The notes below the pieces were generated by a model. That model made no database searches. It saw nothing but the letters and a program-made list of their open reading frames with translations, and was not told the DNA's origin. From NCBI GenBank assembly GCA_018401885.1, contig JAGYKB010000002.1, forward strand, positions 176,625-240,624: DNA of 64,000 bases, given 5' to 3'. The DNA is from Gammaproteobacteria bacterium (GTDB lineage Bacteria; Pseudomonadota; Gammaproteobacteria; Pseudomonadales; Pseudohongiellaceae). Position 1 is the first letter of the stretch. Each line of letters starts with the position of its first letter. A program made the translations under genes and the position numbers. Shown one piece after another: positions 8,204 to 17,785 of this stretch.

Positions 8204-9469
8204 ATGAATTCCACACTAATCCCTGAACGACCGTTACTCATCTCGCCTACTCTCGCTGCCACCATCGGGCTTGAAGAGACCGTGATGCTGCACGTGCTGG
8301 GAGAGCTCATTGCCATGCAACACGTCCTCGCAGAGCCAAGTGCCGAACGGCAGCGCTGGGTGGAGCTTGACCTTGATCAGCTGCAGCGAGTATTGCCATT
8401 CTGGGCGCCAATAGACATTCGCCGAATACAGTCCAATCTTCGAGAACTCGGATTGCTCAAAATCTCCGAAGGTTTAAGGCAAAACGCGCAGCGCTTCGAG
8501 ATCGACGACGGCGTGAAGGCTGCGCAAGCCCCCCAATCTCCGCCGGCCAACGCTTATGCGACCGCACAGAATCTCGAAGGCGGAAGCAAGGTCTTAGGTA
8601 GCGAGACAGCAACGCCCCGTCAGGGTCTTCCCGTTTATGGCTATTCTACTAACACGCCGGCGCCGAACGCGCAGCAGGCGCAATCGAATGGCAGCGCGAC
8701 ATTAATTCCTGCGAACTGGCAGCCCGAAGCTACGTGGATCAAACAGTGCCAGCAGCACAATATTCCTGAAGACTTTCTTTGGGATGCAGTCCCCGAGTTC
8801 GTGCAGTATTGGCGTGACCGAGGTCAGGCTAGGTTTTCGTGGGGTAACGCTTTCTACAAGCATGTACTGAAGCTGTGGCGTGAGGAGCAAACGCGTCGAG
8901 GCGCGTTCGAACAAGCCAGTGAGATGTCTGCTGCTTGGCGACCGAGCCCGCAGGCGCTGTCGATATTGCAGAACGCAGGGGTGAATCCGCACTTCATCGA
9001 AGACGCGATACCTGAGTTTGTTCTCTACTGGGAGGAGCGCGGGCTGGGTTCGGGACCTTGGAACACGCGATTCATCGAGCATATTCGCAGGCAGTGGGCA
9101 CGCTACTCGGCGATGCAGGGCTTCGACGACACGCCGCGCCCGATTCCGGCTAACTGGAGCCCGAGCGCCGATTTTTACGAAACGCTGCAGCTCGCTGAAA
9201 TCGATGCCGACTTCGCCAATGCCCGTGTCGCAGAGTTTGTTTTATACTGGCGCGATAGTCAGCAAGCTAAAGCATCGTGGAATACGGCTTTTCTTCAGTT
9301 TGTTAAGGCCGAGTGGGCGCGTAAACTTCAGCGTGACGCTCAGCAACCGAGCCGCGGTATGAGCACGAGAGGAGGGCAGAATGCAGAAAATCGACGCGAT
9401 GGTAGCGCGGGCACGAGCAGCGTTGCAGAACGACTCCGACAACTCGACGACCGCAGTTGGGCAAGCTGA
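8204..9469 (+). CDS. Protein with three tandem DnaT-type DNA-binding repeats
   Basis: A 421-residue protein. The start was put at ATG 8204 (MNSTLIPERPLLISP); a frame open to 8048 overlaps the divergent kinase start and is not family-like. Residues 1-105 form a probable winged-helix domain (ISPTLAATIGLEETVMLHVLGEL). Three repeats follow at about 167-230, 243-303 and 312-376, each with the pattern (P)W.P ... EFV.YW.(D/E)R ... W...F ... W. This is the DnaT C-terminal ssDNA-binding type known from the E. coli primosome; E. coli DnaT has one copy. The 3' end overlaps the next gene by 89 bp. Role is inferred as replication restart or helicase loading with that partner. Confidence 0.8.
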   Translation: MNSTLIPERPLLISPTLAATIGLEETVMLHVLGELIAMQHVLAEPSAERQRWVELDLDQLQRVLPFWAPIDIRRIQSNLRELGLLKISEGLRQNAQRFEIDDGVKAAQAPQSPPANAYATAQNLEGGSKVLGSETATPRQGLPVYGYSTNTPAPNAQQAQSNGSATLIPANWQPEATWIKQCQQHNIPEDFLWDAVPEFVQYWRDRGQARFSWGNAFYKHVLKLWREEQTRRGAFEQASEMSAAWRPSPQALSILQNAGVNPHFIEDAIPEFVLYWEERGLGSGPWNTRFIEHIRRQWARYSAMQGFDDTPRPIPANWSPSADFYETLQLAEIDADFANARVAEFVLYWRDSQQAKASWNTAFLQFVKAEWARKLQRDAQQPSRGMSTRGGQNAENRRDGSAGTSSVAERLRQLDDRSWAS

Positions 9470-10208
9470 TTTGACGCAGCCAAACAAAGAAATCGGCGAG
9501 CCAACAGCGCGCGACATAGACGGTCCAGCTAAAGAGAGGCGCGATGCGTCCCGAGGCTCCGTGGGCAATGAGGCATCGTCCGCAACGGGGTTGGTGAGTG
9601 AGGGCGCCGATGCAAGGTATAGCACCGAATCAAAGGACGGCGATGGCCTCGATCATATCGCTGCGATAAATAGGGTGTTCTCGCAGCTGCAGTTTGCCTA
9701 CCATAATCAATACTATCGCGCGTTTCCCGATGTCGACAGCGAGACGATCGCCAAAAAGTACTGGCTTAGCTGCCTTGAAGACTATGCGCCGCAACAGATT
9801 GTCGCGGCGGTAAAAACGATTGTCCGCAGTCAAACGTTTTTACCCAGTCTCGCCGAGCTGATAAAAGCCTGCGAACGCGGCGGCGACCTGTTCGGCTTAC
9901 CAAGTGCACGCGACGCGTATTACGAAGCTTGTTCTGCACCTTCGCCGAAGAAGGATTTTGCTTGGAGTCATCCTGCGGTTTATTACGCGGGCCGCGCTGC
10001 TGGATGGTATATGCTCGCAAATGAAGGACAACGCCGTGCGCAACCTATTTTTGAGCATCACTATCAAGTATTTTGTCAGCGAGTGATGCGCGGCGAGAAC
10101 CTCGAAGACCTCTCGCCGACGCCGCTGCCGAGCCGTGTTAATAAGCGTCTCGATCCGGCCGAAGCCAAGGCGCGATTCGCAAAGCTACGAGCCGAACTCG
10201 AACTCTGA
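9381..10208 (+). CDS. Lambda P-like replication protein (putative helicase loader)
   Basis: A 275-residue protein starting inside the 3' end of the DnaT-repeat gene, with GGAGGG as ribosome binding site. The first about 90 residues are polar and low in complexity. From about residue 92 (HIAAINRVFSQLQFAYHNQYYRAFP) it resembles phage replication protein P and chromosomal relatives: KKYWLSCLEDYAPQQIVAAVKTIVRSQTFLPSLAELIKAC, then AYYEAC and HPAVYYAGRAAGWYML. Lambda P loads DnaB helicase. Pairing with a DnaT-like gene mirrors E. coli dnaT-dnaC and suggests a chromosomal helicase-loading module. No phage structural genes are nearby. Confidence 0.75.
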   Translation: MQKIDAMVARARAALQNDSDNSTTAVGQADLTQPNKEIGEPTARDIDGPAKERRDASRGSVGNEASSATGLVSEGADARYSTESKDGDGLDHIAAINRVFSQLQFAYHNQYYRAFPDVDSETIAKKYWLSCLEDYAPQQIVAAVKTIVRSQTFLPSLAELIKACERGGDLFGLPSARDAYYEACSAPSPKKDFAWSHPAVYYAGRAAGWYMLANEGQRRAQPIFEHHYQVFCQRVMRGENLEDLSPTPLPSRVNKRLDPAEAKARFAKLRAELEL

Positions 10209-10265
10209 CATTTTTCTCGATTTTTAACGCTTACTGCGTCGAATTTTTCTGCTAAGACCCTTACC

Positions 10266-11939
10266 TTAGCCGCCCAGCTTTTTGTATTTTACTCGGGTAG
10301 GCTCTGCGTTATCGCCGAGACGCTTTTTGCGATCTGCCTCATAATCACTGTAATTCCCTTCGTGCCAAATCACCTGGCTGTTACCTTCGAATGCGAGAAT
10401 GTGAGTGCAGATACGATCGAGGAACCAGCGGTCGTGCGAGACCACGATAGCGCAGCCAGGGAAGGTCAATAGCCCTTCTTCGAGTGCACGTAGAGTCTCG
10501 ACATCAAGATCGTTGGTTGGTTCGTCGAGTAGCAACACGTTGCCGCCGCGCTTAAGTAGCTTGGCCATATGCAAGCGATTGCGTTCACCGCCCGACAGGT
10601 CTTTCACAAATTTTTGCTGATCGCCGCCGCGGAAATTAAAGCGACTCGCATACGATCGCGACGACACTTCATAGCGGCCGATGACGAGTTGCTCGTGGCC
10701 GTCGGAGATTTCCTGCCACACAGTGTTGTCGCCGTTGAGCGCATCGCGGCTCTGATCGACATAGGAAAGCTGAACAGTCTCACCAAGCTCGATGCTGCCA
10801 CTGTCGGGCTTCTCATCTCCGACGAGCATACGTAAGAAAGTGGTTTTTCCCGCGCCATTGCCGCCAATAATGCCAACGATACTTCCTTTAGGGACGCTGA
10901 AGCTTAGATTTTCGATCAGGGTCTTATCGCCGAACCCCTTGCAAAGGTTGTTTACTTCTAGAACCTTATCCCCGAGTCGAGCGCCAGGCGGGATGTACAA
11001 TTCTTGCGTTTCGTTACGGGTTTGAAATTCTTGCGAATTCAGTTCTTCGAAGCGAGCGATGCGCGCTTTGCTTTTACTTTGTCGGCCCTTCGGATTCGCG
11101 CGCACCCACTCGAGTTCGGCCTTGATGGTTTTCTCATGAGCAGCCTGCTGCTTCGCCTCGGTCTGAAGTCGCGCCTCTTTGGCTTCGAGCCAATTGGTGT
11201 AGTTGCCCTCGTAAGGGATACCATGACCGCGGTCGAGCTCGAGAATCCAGCCTGCCGCGTTATCGAGGAAATAGCGGTCGTGAGTGATCGCGACCACGGT
11301 GCCAGGATAATCTTGAAGAAAGCGTTCCATCCACGCCACGCTTTCGGCATCCAAATGGTTGGTTGGCTCATCGAGCAGAAGCATATCGGGCTTAGATAGG
11401 AGCAGGCGGCACAACGCGACGCGGCGCTTTTCCCCACCAGAGAGGTGCGCAACTTTGGCATCCCATGGCGGAAGCCTGAGCGCATCGGCGGCGCGCTCTA
11501 AGATTCTGTCAACTTCCCAGCCATCGACAGCATCAATTTTGGTTTGCAGATCGCCCTGCCTTTCGAGCAGGCTGTTCATCTCTTCGTCGCTCATCGGTTC
11601 GGCGAATTTGTCGCTGATCGCATTAAACTCTTCGAGCAGCGCCATGATCTCGCCGAGTCCTTGCTCAACGTTGCCTCGTACATCGGCGTCTTCGTCCAGG
11701 TGTGGTTCCTGCGGCAGATAACCAATATTGATGTCTGCCTGCGGTCGCGCCTCACCATTAAATTCTTTGTCGACGCCGGCCATGATCCGCAGCAGAGTCG
11801 ACTTTCCCGACCCGTTGAGGCCGAGAACGCCGATCTTAGCGCCGGGGAAAAATGACAGAGAAATATCTTTAAGGATTTCGCGTTTTGGAGGAACAACCTT
11901 GCCGACGCGGTTCATGGTGTAGACGAATTGTGATGCCAT
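10266..11939 (-). CDS. ettA: Energy-dependent translational throttle protein EttA (ABC-F)
   Basis: A 557-residue soluble ABC-F ATPase (E. coli EttA has 555). Two ABC cassettes: Walker A GLNGSGKST near 39-47 with LSGGEKRR and DEPTNHLD, then GGNGAGKTT near 358 with LSGGERNR and DEPTNDLD. The basic linker (NPKGRQSKSKARIARFEEL) is the P-site tRNA interaction motif. There are no membrane segments. EttA binds the ribosomal E site and gates elongation according to the ATP/ADP ratio. It is divergent from the APC permease and convergent with the P-like gene. Confidence 0.97.
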   Translation of the reverse strand: MASQFVYTMNRVGKVVPPKREILKDISLSFFPGAKIGVLGLNGSGKSTLLRIMAGVDKEFNGEARPQADINIGYLPQEPHLDEDADVRGNVEQGLGEIMALLEEFNAISDKFAEPMSDEEMNSLLERQGDLQTKIDAVDGWEVDRILERAADALRLPPWDAKVAHLSGGEKRRVALCRLLLSKPDMLLLDEPTNHLDAESVAWMERFLQDYPGTVVAITHDRYFLDNAAGWILELDRGHGIPYEGNYTNWLEAKEARLQTEAKQQAAHEKTIKAELEWVRANPKGRQSKSKARIARFEELNSQEFQTRNETQELYIPPGARLGDKVLEVNNLCKGFGDKTLIENLSFSVPKGSIVGIIGGNGAGKTTFLRMLVGDEKPDSGSIELGETVQLSYVDQSRDALNGDNTVWQEISDGHEQLVIGRYEVSSRSYASRFNFRGGDQQKFVKDLSGGERNRLHMAKLLKRGGNVLLLDEPTNDLDVETLRALEEGLLTFPGCAIVVSHDRWFLDRICTHILAFEGNSQVIWHEGNYSDYEADRKKRLGDNAEPTRVKYKKLGG

Positions 11940-12169
11940 ATGTATCCCGTCTTAGATTGGAATTTTTAAATCTTTGCTGGTTTTACGCTGTAATTTTAAC
12001 ATTACTCTCGCCTGTGTGAATGAATATCGATGCCGGTTTCGGAGAATTTACGCCAGATGCTAAAAAATTGTGTCAATAGCCTTGTTTGTTGATATACACA
12101 TCGTCGCACAGTTAACTTTGATCCTATTCTACAAGGGCAGTGCCATTCCGTTTCTCAAGGCGACGCCCT

Positions 12170-13399
12170 ATGAAAATAACCGCAGCTGATATGCAACCCC
12201 AACTTGCACGCAAAATTGGACTCTTATTACTCATCCTCTATGGTTTAGGAACTATTTTAGGGGCAGGTATCTATGTCCTCATCGGTAAAGTTGCAGGTGA
12301 AGCTGGGATGTTCGCCCCTCTAGCTTTTATCGTCGCCGCAGGCATAGCGGCGGTTACCGGGCTCAGCTACTCCAAATTAGTAGTGCGCTACCCCCAAAGT
12401 GCAGGGGAAGCACGCTACGTCGAAGAGGGTTTCCATCGGCCTTGGTTGACTACGATGGTTGGCTATCTTGTCGTGTTTAGTGGAGTAGTCTCATCCGCGA
12501 CGCTTGCAAATGGCTTTGTCGGATACTTCGCCGCGCTCTTCCAAATTTCCTCACTCCTCGTTCTCATCGTGATCGTTCTATTTATGGGTGCAATAGCTTT
12601 AGCGGGAATAGCAGAATCTCTTTGGTTGACGGCGGCAATGACCTCTATCGAAATAATGGGGTTGATATGGGTTATCGCTTTGGGTGGCGATGAGCTTGTG
12701 TTGTTACCAGAGCGATTTCCGGACTTGTTTGTACCGAAGTCATTGGGCGCAATGTTGGGGATTTTTTCAGGTGCATTTCTCGCATTTTATGCGTTTATAG
12801 GCTTTGAAGATCTCGTGAATGTAGTTGAAGAAGTTAAGAGCCCCGAGGTTAATATGCCGCGGGCGATAATCATCTCAATCGTAGTTGCTAGTACGCTTTA
12901 CATGCTGATTTCCGTAATTGCAATTCTGGGGTTGCCGTTAGATATTCTTATCGAGTCGGAAGCTCCCCTTCGAGATTTAGTGGTTCGAGATAATCCCGAA
13001 GCCGGTGATTGGATAGGAGTGATTAGCTTATTCGCCATTGTGAACGGAATCCTGATTCAAATAATTATGGCTTCACGAATTCTTTATGGAATGGCGATCC
13101 AAAATCGAGCACCATATTTATTCAGCCAAGTATCATCGTTAACTTTGACACCCTGGTTCAGCACAATATTTATCACGCTTACGGTGTTAGCCGCTGCGCT
13201 CTGGTTTCCTCTGGTAGTACTGGCGAAGGCTACTAGCTTTGGTATTCTTATAGTTTTCGTGCTGATAAATTCCACGCTATGGATACTGTTTAGAAGGGGA
13301 GATGTAGAGTCCGCTGGCTTTGTAACAAGCTTACCCTTGGTAGGAGCGCTCTTGTGCATGGCCTTACTTGTTTTTCAGATTGTGTCGGTCATAGCCTAA
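12170..13399 (+). CDS. APC-family amino acid permease
   Basis: A 409-residue inner-membrane transporter. ATG 12170 is preferred, with AAGG nine bases upstream, over an open frame 10 codons longer. About 11-12 membrane helices. The first, LILYGLGTILGAGIYVLIGKV, has the GAGIY motif of the amino acid/polyamine/organocation superfamily, and FIGFEDLVNVVEEVKSPEVNMPRAI is the conserved helix 6 to loop segment. It is a stand-alone gene; base composition is a little more AT-rich than the surrounding housekeeping genes. The substrate cannot be named. Confidence 0.88.
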   Translation: MKITAADMQPQLARKIGLLLLILYGLGTILGAGIYVLIGKVAGEAGMFAPLAFIVAAGIAAVTGLSYSKLVVRYPQSAGEARYVEEGFHRPWLTTMVGYLVVFSGVVSSATLANGFVGYFAALFQISSLLVLIVIVLFMGAIALAGIAESLWLTAAMTSIEIMGLIWVIALGGDELVLLPERFPDLFVPKSLGAMLGIFSGAFLAFYAFIGFEDLVNVVEEVKSPEVNMPRAIIISIVVASTLYMLISVIAILGLPLDILIESEAPLRDLVVRDNPEAGDWIGVISLFAIVNGILIQIIMASRILYGMAIQNRAPYLFSQVSSLTLTPWFSTIFITLTVLAAALWFPLVVLAKATSFGILIVFVLINSTLWILFRRGDVESAGFVTSLPLVGALLCMALLVFQIVSVIA

Positions 13400-13729
13400 T
13401 CAGTAGAAGTGAACGATGTCCAATTCTCAACGGTCAGCACGCTCATTCTATGAGATCAATTAGTCGTACTGCAGTTTGGCTATAGTGAACGGAACTATTA
13501 GCTTGCAGGGTTAGATTGGGTAATCCGTTGAAAAATTTGGCGGTACAGTTGGCTAGGCAGGCCGAGGTAGGGCTAAACGCGTCTCGATTCGACAATATAT
13601 TGTCCTAACAGTTAAGAAAAGCTAAATCTGGCGCTTCTTCACACTACTTAAAGATGCCGAGCGGCGACCTATCATGTAAAATGCGTCGGCTAGATTATGC
13701 CTATTTGACGCCTTTGTCCGGAGTAGAAG
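13400..13729. other. Intergenic region before glyA
   Basis: A 330-bp gap with no ORF of note on either strand. GGAG seven bases before ATG 13730 is the glyA ribosome binding site. A TGTAAAAT at about 13674-13681 could be a -10 element but has no good -35 partner. No terminator with a T-run was found for the preceding gene. Confidence 0.4.
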
Positions 13730-14983
13730 ATGTTTAAGACCGATGTCAGCCTCGCCGAGTTCGATCCCGAAATAGCCGTTGCCATGGAGGCCGAGCGTGT
13801 TCGGCAAGAAGAGCATATTGAACTGATTGCGTCGGAGAACCATGCCAGCCCCTTTATAATGGAAGCGCAGGGCTCTGTGCTGACTAATAAGTACGCCGAG
13901 GGCTACCCGGGTAAACGCTACTACGGTGGCTGCGAACACGTCGACGTGATTGAGCAGCTCGCGATCGATCGTGCAAAAAAACTGTATAACGCAGACTACG
14001 CAAATGTGCAGCCTCATTCCGGTTCGCAGGCTAACGCAGCTGTTTACATGGCGCTGATGGAGCCGGGCGATACCGTATTGGGTATGAGCCTCGCTGACGG
14101 CGGTCACCTCACGCATGGTGCAAGCGTGAGCTTCTCAGGACGCATCTACAAGGCAGTGCAATATGGGCTCAATGCTGAAACGGGCGAGATCGACTACGAT
14201 CAAGTTGAACGCCTCGCACATGAGCATAAACCGAAGATGATCATGGCCGGTTTCTCAGCCTACTCTAAAATCGTCGACTGGCAGCGTTTCCGTGACATCG
14301 CAGACGCCGTTGGCGCGTGGTTCGTTGTCGACATGGCGCACGTTTCAGGCCTTATCGCGGGTGGTGTTTATCCTAGCCCTGTAAATATCGCCGATGTCAC
14401 AACATCGACTACACACAAAACGCTACGCGGACCGCGCGGCGGCATTATCCTTGCCCGAGCCAATCCCGAACTCGAAAAGAAACTTAATTTCGCGGTGTTC
14501 CCCGAAAGCCAAGGTGGGCCGCTTATGCATGTGATCGCTGCCAAGGCGATCTGTTTTAAGGAAGCGATGAGCGATGAGTTTAAGGCCTATCAAGCGCAGG
14601 TTGTTGCTAATGCGCGTGAAATGGCCAAGGGATTCATGGCGCGTGGTTACGATGTGGTTTCAGGCGGTACAGATGATCATCTATTCCTACTCAGCCTAAT
14701 TAAACAGGATATTACGGGTAAAGACGCAGACGCAGCGCTTGGGCGTGCAAATATTACCGTAAACAAAAATGCTGTACCGAACGATCCTAAATCGCCTTTT
14801 GTCACAAGCGGCTTGCGTATCGGATCACCTGCGGTAACCACGAGGGGCTTTAAAGAGGCCGAGGTTGCTGAATTGACATCTTGGATGTGTGACGTGTTGG
14901 ATAACATCGAAGATGAAGCGGTCATCGCCGAAGTGAAGACAAAAGTGCTTGAGCTATGCTCGCGCTTCCCTGTTTACGGTTAG
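13730..14983 (+). CDS. glyA: Serine hydroxymethyltransferase
   Basis: A 417-residue PLP enzyme (same length as E. coli GlyA) that interconverts serine and glycine with tetrahydrofolate, supplying one-carbon units. The PLP lysine is K230 in [15 protein letters not shown]. Other family motifs are LIASENHAS (32-40), [15 protein letters not shown] (55-69) and [12 protein letters not shown] (201-212). Cytosolic. It precedes nrdR and the riboflavin genes, as in Pseudomonas. Confidence 0.98.
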   Translation: MFKTDVSLAEFDPEIAVAMEAERVRQEEHIELIASENHASPFIMEAQGSVLTNKYAEGYPGKRYYGGCEHVDVIEQLAIDRAKKLYNADYANVQPHSGSQANAAVYMALMEPGDTVLGMSLADGGHLTHGASVSFSGRIYKAVQYGLNAETGEIDYDQVERLAHEHKPKMIMAGFSAYSKIVDWQRFRDIADAVGAWFVVDMAHVSGLIAGGVYPSPVNIADVTTSTTHKTLRGPRGGIILARANPELEKKLNFAVFPESQGGPLMHVIAAKAICFKEAMSDEFKAYQAQVVANAREMAKGFMARGYDVVSGGTDDHLFLLSLIKQDITGKDADAALGRANITVNKNAVPNDPKSPFVTSGLRIGSPAVTTRGFKEAEVAELTSWMCDVLDNIEDEAVIAEVKTKVLELCSRFPVYG

Positions 14984-15056
14984 GCCATTTATCGATTATT
15001 GAGGCTCATCTGACAGCAATGGCAGAGAGCGAATTCGCTTAAACGGAACGTAAGCC

Positions 15057-15524
15057 ATGCATTGTCCTTTTTGTAGTGCCGTAGACACCAAAGTAATTGA
15101 CTCACGGCTCGTTGCCGAGGGTAATAATGTGCGTCGGCGCCGAGAATGCATCACCTGCGCTGAACGGTTCACAACCTACGAAGCGGCTGAGCTCGTGATG
15201 CCGCGGATAATAAAGGCAGGCGGGATACGCGAACCCTTTAACGAAGATAAAATGACGGCCGGTCTCATGAAGGCGCTAGAAAAGCGCCCGGTTAGCATCG
15301 AACGGGTCGAAGAGGCAGTAACCAAAATTAAAGCGAGCCTACGCTCAACGGGTGAGCGTGAAATCGATTCGCGCACCGTGGGTGAACTCGTGATGAGTCA
15401 GCTGCGGGATCTCGACGAAGTGGCATTTGTGCGTTTCGCCTCAGTCTATCGAAGTTTCAAGGATCTCGACGAGTTCCGTCAGGAAATCGACCGATTATCG
15501 AACGAGGAAAAATCTGAGAGTTAG
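15057..15524 (+). CDS. nrdR: Transcriptional repressor NrdR
   Basis: A 155-residue repressor of ribonucleotide reductase genes. The N-terminal zinc ribbon has Cys3, Cys6, Cys31 and Cys34 (CPFC, CITC) with an RRRREC basic stretch; an ATP-cone follows from about 49 to 139 ([18 protein letters not shown]). ATP/dATP binding sets its DNA affinity. The site it would bind is not seen in this window near any nrd gene. Position before ribD is conserved in many Gammaproteobacteria. Confidence 0.98.
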   Translation: MHCPFCSAVDTKVIDSRLVAEGNNVRRRRECITCAERFTTYEAAELVMPRIIKAGGIREPFNEDKMTAGLMKALEKRPVSIERVEEAVTKIKASLRSTGEREIDSRTVGELVMSQLRDLDEVAFVRFASVYRSFKDLDEFRQEIDRLSNEEKSES

Positions 15525-15664
15525 AATTTGCAGAGATGAGCGCCTACTGGGTGTTCCTTAGAAATGGGAGTTGAGCTTGCTAGCGCACCGAACCCCATCC
15601 TGCGTTTAGTCTCATCATATTCTTCATCGCTTTTTCATTCTTTTCACGCCTAAGGCATCCCCTT

Positions 15665-16909
15665 ATGCAAACCCTACGTAATACCGAGCTCGACGGGCAA
15701 CAGGCATCGTGGCCACAGTATATGCAGCGTGCGATCGAACTCGCAGCGTCTGTGTTTAGCGCTGCACCAAATCCTCGCGTCGGTTGCGTGATCGTGAAAG
15801 AGAATGCACAAGCCGGTGACACGGTGTTGGGCGAAGGCTGGCACAAGGGCGCGGGGTTACCCCATGCCGAGCCAGACGCGATAGCGGATGCACACCGCCG
15901 AGCTACAGAGGCGAGTGGTGATACGCCAGCTACTGAACCGCGGCACGCGCAAGCACAGAGTTTACCGGCAGGCTCTACGGCTTTTGTGACGCTAGAGCCC
16001 TGCTGTCACACGGGGCGTACAGGGCCGTGCAGTGTGGCGCTTATCGAGGCCGGCGTAGAACGTGTTGTCATTGCGAGTCTAGATCCTAATCCGAAGGTAA
16101 GTGGCGGCGGAATTGCTGCGCTCGAGGCCTCCGGCATCGAGGTCTTTTTCCTACAGGACTTCGAAGACTCCGCGCGACGTCTAAATAGGGGGTTCTTTAG
16201 CAGGCTTGAGCGGCAAAGACCTTTCGTGCGATGCAAACTCGCTATGAGCTTAGACGGTCGTACTGCGTTAGCGAATGGTGAAAGCAAGTGGATAACCAGC
16301 GAAGCGGCGCGAAGCGATGTGCAGCGACTCCGTGCAGAATGCGACGCAATCGTAACGGGAATTGAGACCGTATTGGCCGACGACCCATCGATGACTCTGA
16401 GGCCAGCTGAGATGGGGCTTAGTCCGCAGCAACTCGAGTGCAACGAACACCGATTCTCAAAGCCGCCGGTTCGCGTTGTTCTCGATAGTCAGGCACGCCT
16501 GAGTGACTCTGCAAAAATAGTGTTGGGAAACGGTCGTTGTTTAGCATATCGGCTTAACGGGGCGGGGGAATCGGCGACTGCGCCATCGCGCTACGAGAAT
16601 CGGTTTGCGCCGAGCGCCAATGTGTCTGATTCAAGAGTGAGCCTGCCTTCTGTGCTAGACTCGCTCGCGAGTTTAGATGAGTGTAACGAAGTTTTAGTCG
16701 AAGCTGGCGCGACGCTTAGCGCGAGTTTTATTGAGGCCGGCCTCGTTGACGAGTTGATCGTTTATATTGCCCCCAAGTTATTGGGCAGAGACGGTCGGCC
16801 GTTGCTCAACATAAGCGGGCTCGATCAATTGAGTGACGCGCTCAATTTTGATGTCGACGCTGTTGAGCGGATTGGTGCAGATATCAAAGTAACGCTGAGG
16901 CCTCGCTGA
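15665..16909 (+). CDS. ribD: Bifunctional riboflavin deaminase/reductase
   Basis: A 414-residue enzyme catalysing the second and third steps of riboflavin synthesis. The N-terminal deaminase holds the zinc ligands His67 and Glu69 (HAE) and Cys113/Cys122 (PCCHTGRTGPC). The C-terminal NADPH-dependent reductase runs from about 170 (RPFVRCKLAMSLDGRTA; DGR motif). An insert of variable sequence near 78-103 separates HAE from the Cys motif and is longer than usual. The start could also be ATG 15722 (MQRAIELA); neither has a strong ribosome binding site. No FMN riboswitch precedes it. Confidence 0.95.
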   Translation: MQTLRNTELDGQQASWPQYMQRAIELAASVFSAAPNPRVGCVIVKENAQAGDTVLGEGWHKGAGLPHAEPDAIADAHRRATEASGDTPATEPRHAQAQSLPAGSTAFVTLEPCCHTGRTGPCSVALIEAGVERVVIASLDPNPKVSGGGIAALEASGIEVFFLQDFEDSARRLNRGFFSRLERQRPFVRCKLAMSLDGRTALANGESKWITSEAARSDVQRLRAECDAIVTGIETVLADDPSMTLRPAEMGLSPQQLECNEHRFSKPPVRVVLDSQARLSDSAKIVLGNGRCLAYRLNGAGESATAPSRYENRFAPSANVSDSRVSLPSVLDSLASLDECNEVLVEAGATLSASFIEAGLVDELIVYIAPKLLGRDGRPLLNISGLDQLSDALNFDVDAVERIGADIKVTLRPR

Positions 16910-16964
16910 CGCGGAGGGACGCTTAGAAACAGCAGCGTCTGAAATGTAATTTTAAAGGTGGTAC

Positions 16965-17651
16965 ATGTTTACAGGAATTATAGAGGCGACGGGTTCTGTT
17001 GCTAACCTCACACGGGTCCGCGAAGAATGGAGACTGGTCATTGCAGCCGGTGGCCTTTCGCTTGCCGACGTGAAGCTCGGAGACAGCATCGCTGTCAACG
17101 GTTGCTGCCTTACGGTGGTCGAGTTTGACGAACGTCAGTTTGCTGCCGACGTCTCTAACGAGACTATGAACTGCACGAGCCTTGGCCAGCTTAAAACTGG
17201 CTCACGAGTCAATCTCGAGAAGGCGATGCAGGCAACGAGTCGTTTTGGTGGCCATATTGTTAGCGGACACGTTGACGGTGTGGGTTCTCTCGTCAGCTCA
17301 GCACCCGACGGACAGAGTATTCGCCTAGTGTATGAAGCACCAAAGGAACTCGCGCGCTACATTGCAGGCAAAGGCTCTATTTGCATAGACGGCACTAGCC
17401 TCACGGTTAATGCGGTAAACGGGGCGCAGTTTACGGTTAACGTGATTCCGCACACGCAGGTCGAAACCATAATCGGCGACTATGTTGTCGGTCAAAAAGT
17501 AAATCTCGAAGTGGATCTCGTTGCACGTTATTTAGAACGTTTGATGCTAGGCGATAAGGCCGCACAGGCGCATGGCTGGAAAGAACATGGCCAAAACAAC
17601 AAGACGGCTGGGATCGACGCCGACTTCCTCGCCGAGCATGGATATAAATAG
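16965..17651 (+). CDS. ribE: Riboflavin synthase alpha subunit
   Basis: A 228-residue enzyme dismutating two 6,7-dimethyl-8-ribityllumazines to riboflavin. Two homologous lumazine-binding domains: about 1-97 (MFTGIIEATGSV, VNGCCLTV) and about 98-195 (GGHIVSGHVDGVG, SICIDGTSLTVN). The C-terminal tail after 200 is about 15-20 residues longer than the E. coli protein. AAAGGTGG precedes the start. Confidence 0.97.
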   Translation: MFTGIIEATGSVANLTRVREEWRLVIAAGGLSLADVKLGDSIAVNGCCLTVVEFDERQFAADVSNETMNCTSLGQLKTGSRVNLEKAMQATSRFGGHIVSGHVDGVGSLVSSAPDGQSIRLVYEAPKELARYIAGKGSICIDGTSLTVNAVNGAQFTVNVIPHTQVETIIGDYVVGQKVNLEVDLVARYLERLMLGDKAAQAHGWKEHGQNNKTAGIDADFLAEHGYK

Positions 17652-17785
17652 CGCTACCAGTGGCGTCTGTCGGGTGCGGAATTTCGTTGCGCAGCGTTTA
17701 GAAGCCACGCTGCTCTTAACTTAGGCCCGAGCTAAAATCACATAACAAAGCGAACAACTCGCTCGAAGGGAATTAATCCAAAGTC

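Noticed and set aside
9381..10208. Prophage replication region
   Set aside because: The P-like gene is not accompanied by phage integrase, repressor or structural genes; its partner is a DnaT-like protein.
15525..15664. FMN riboswitch before ribD
   Set aside because: None of the conserved RFN elements is present here or before ribB.
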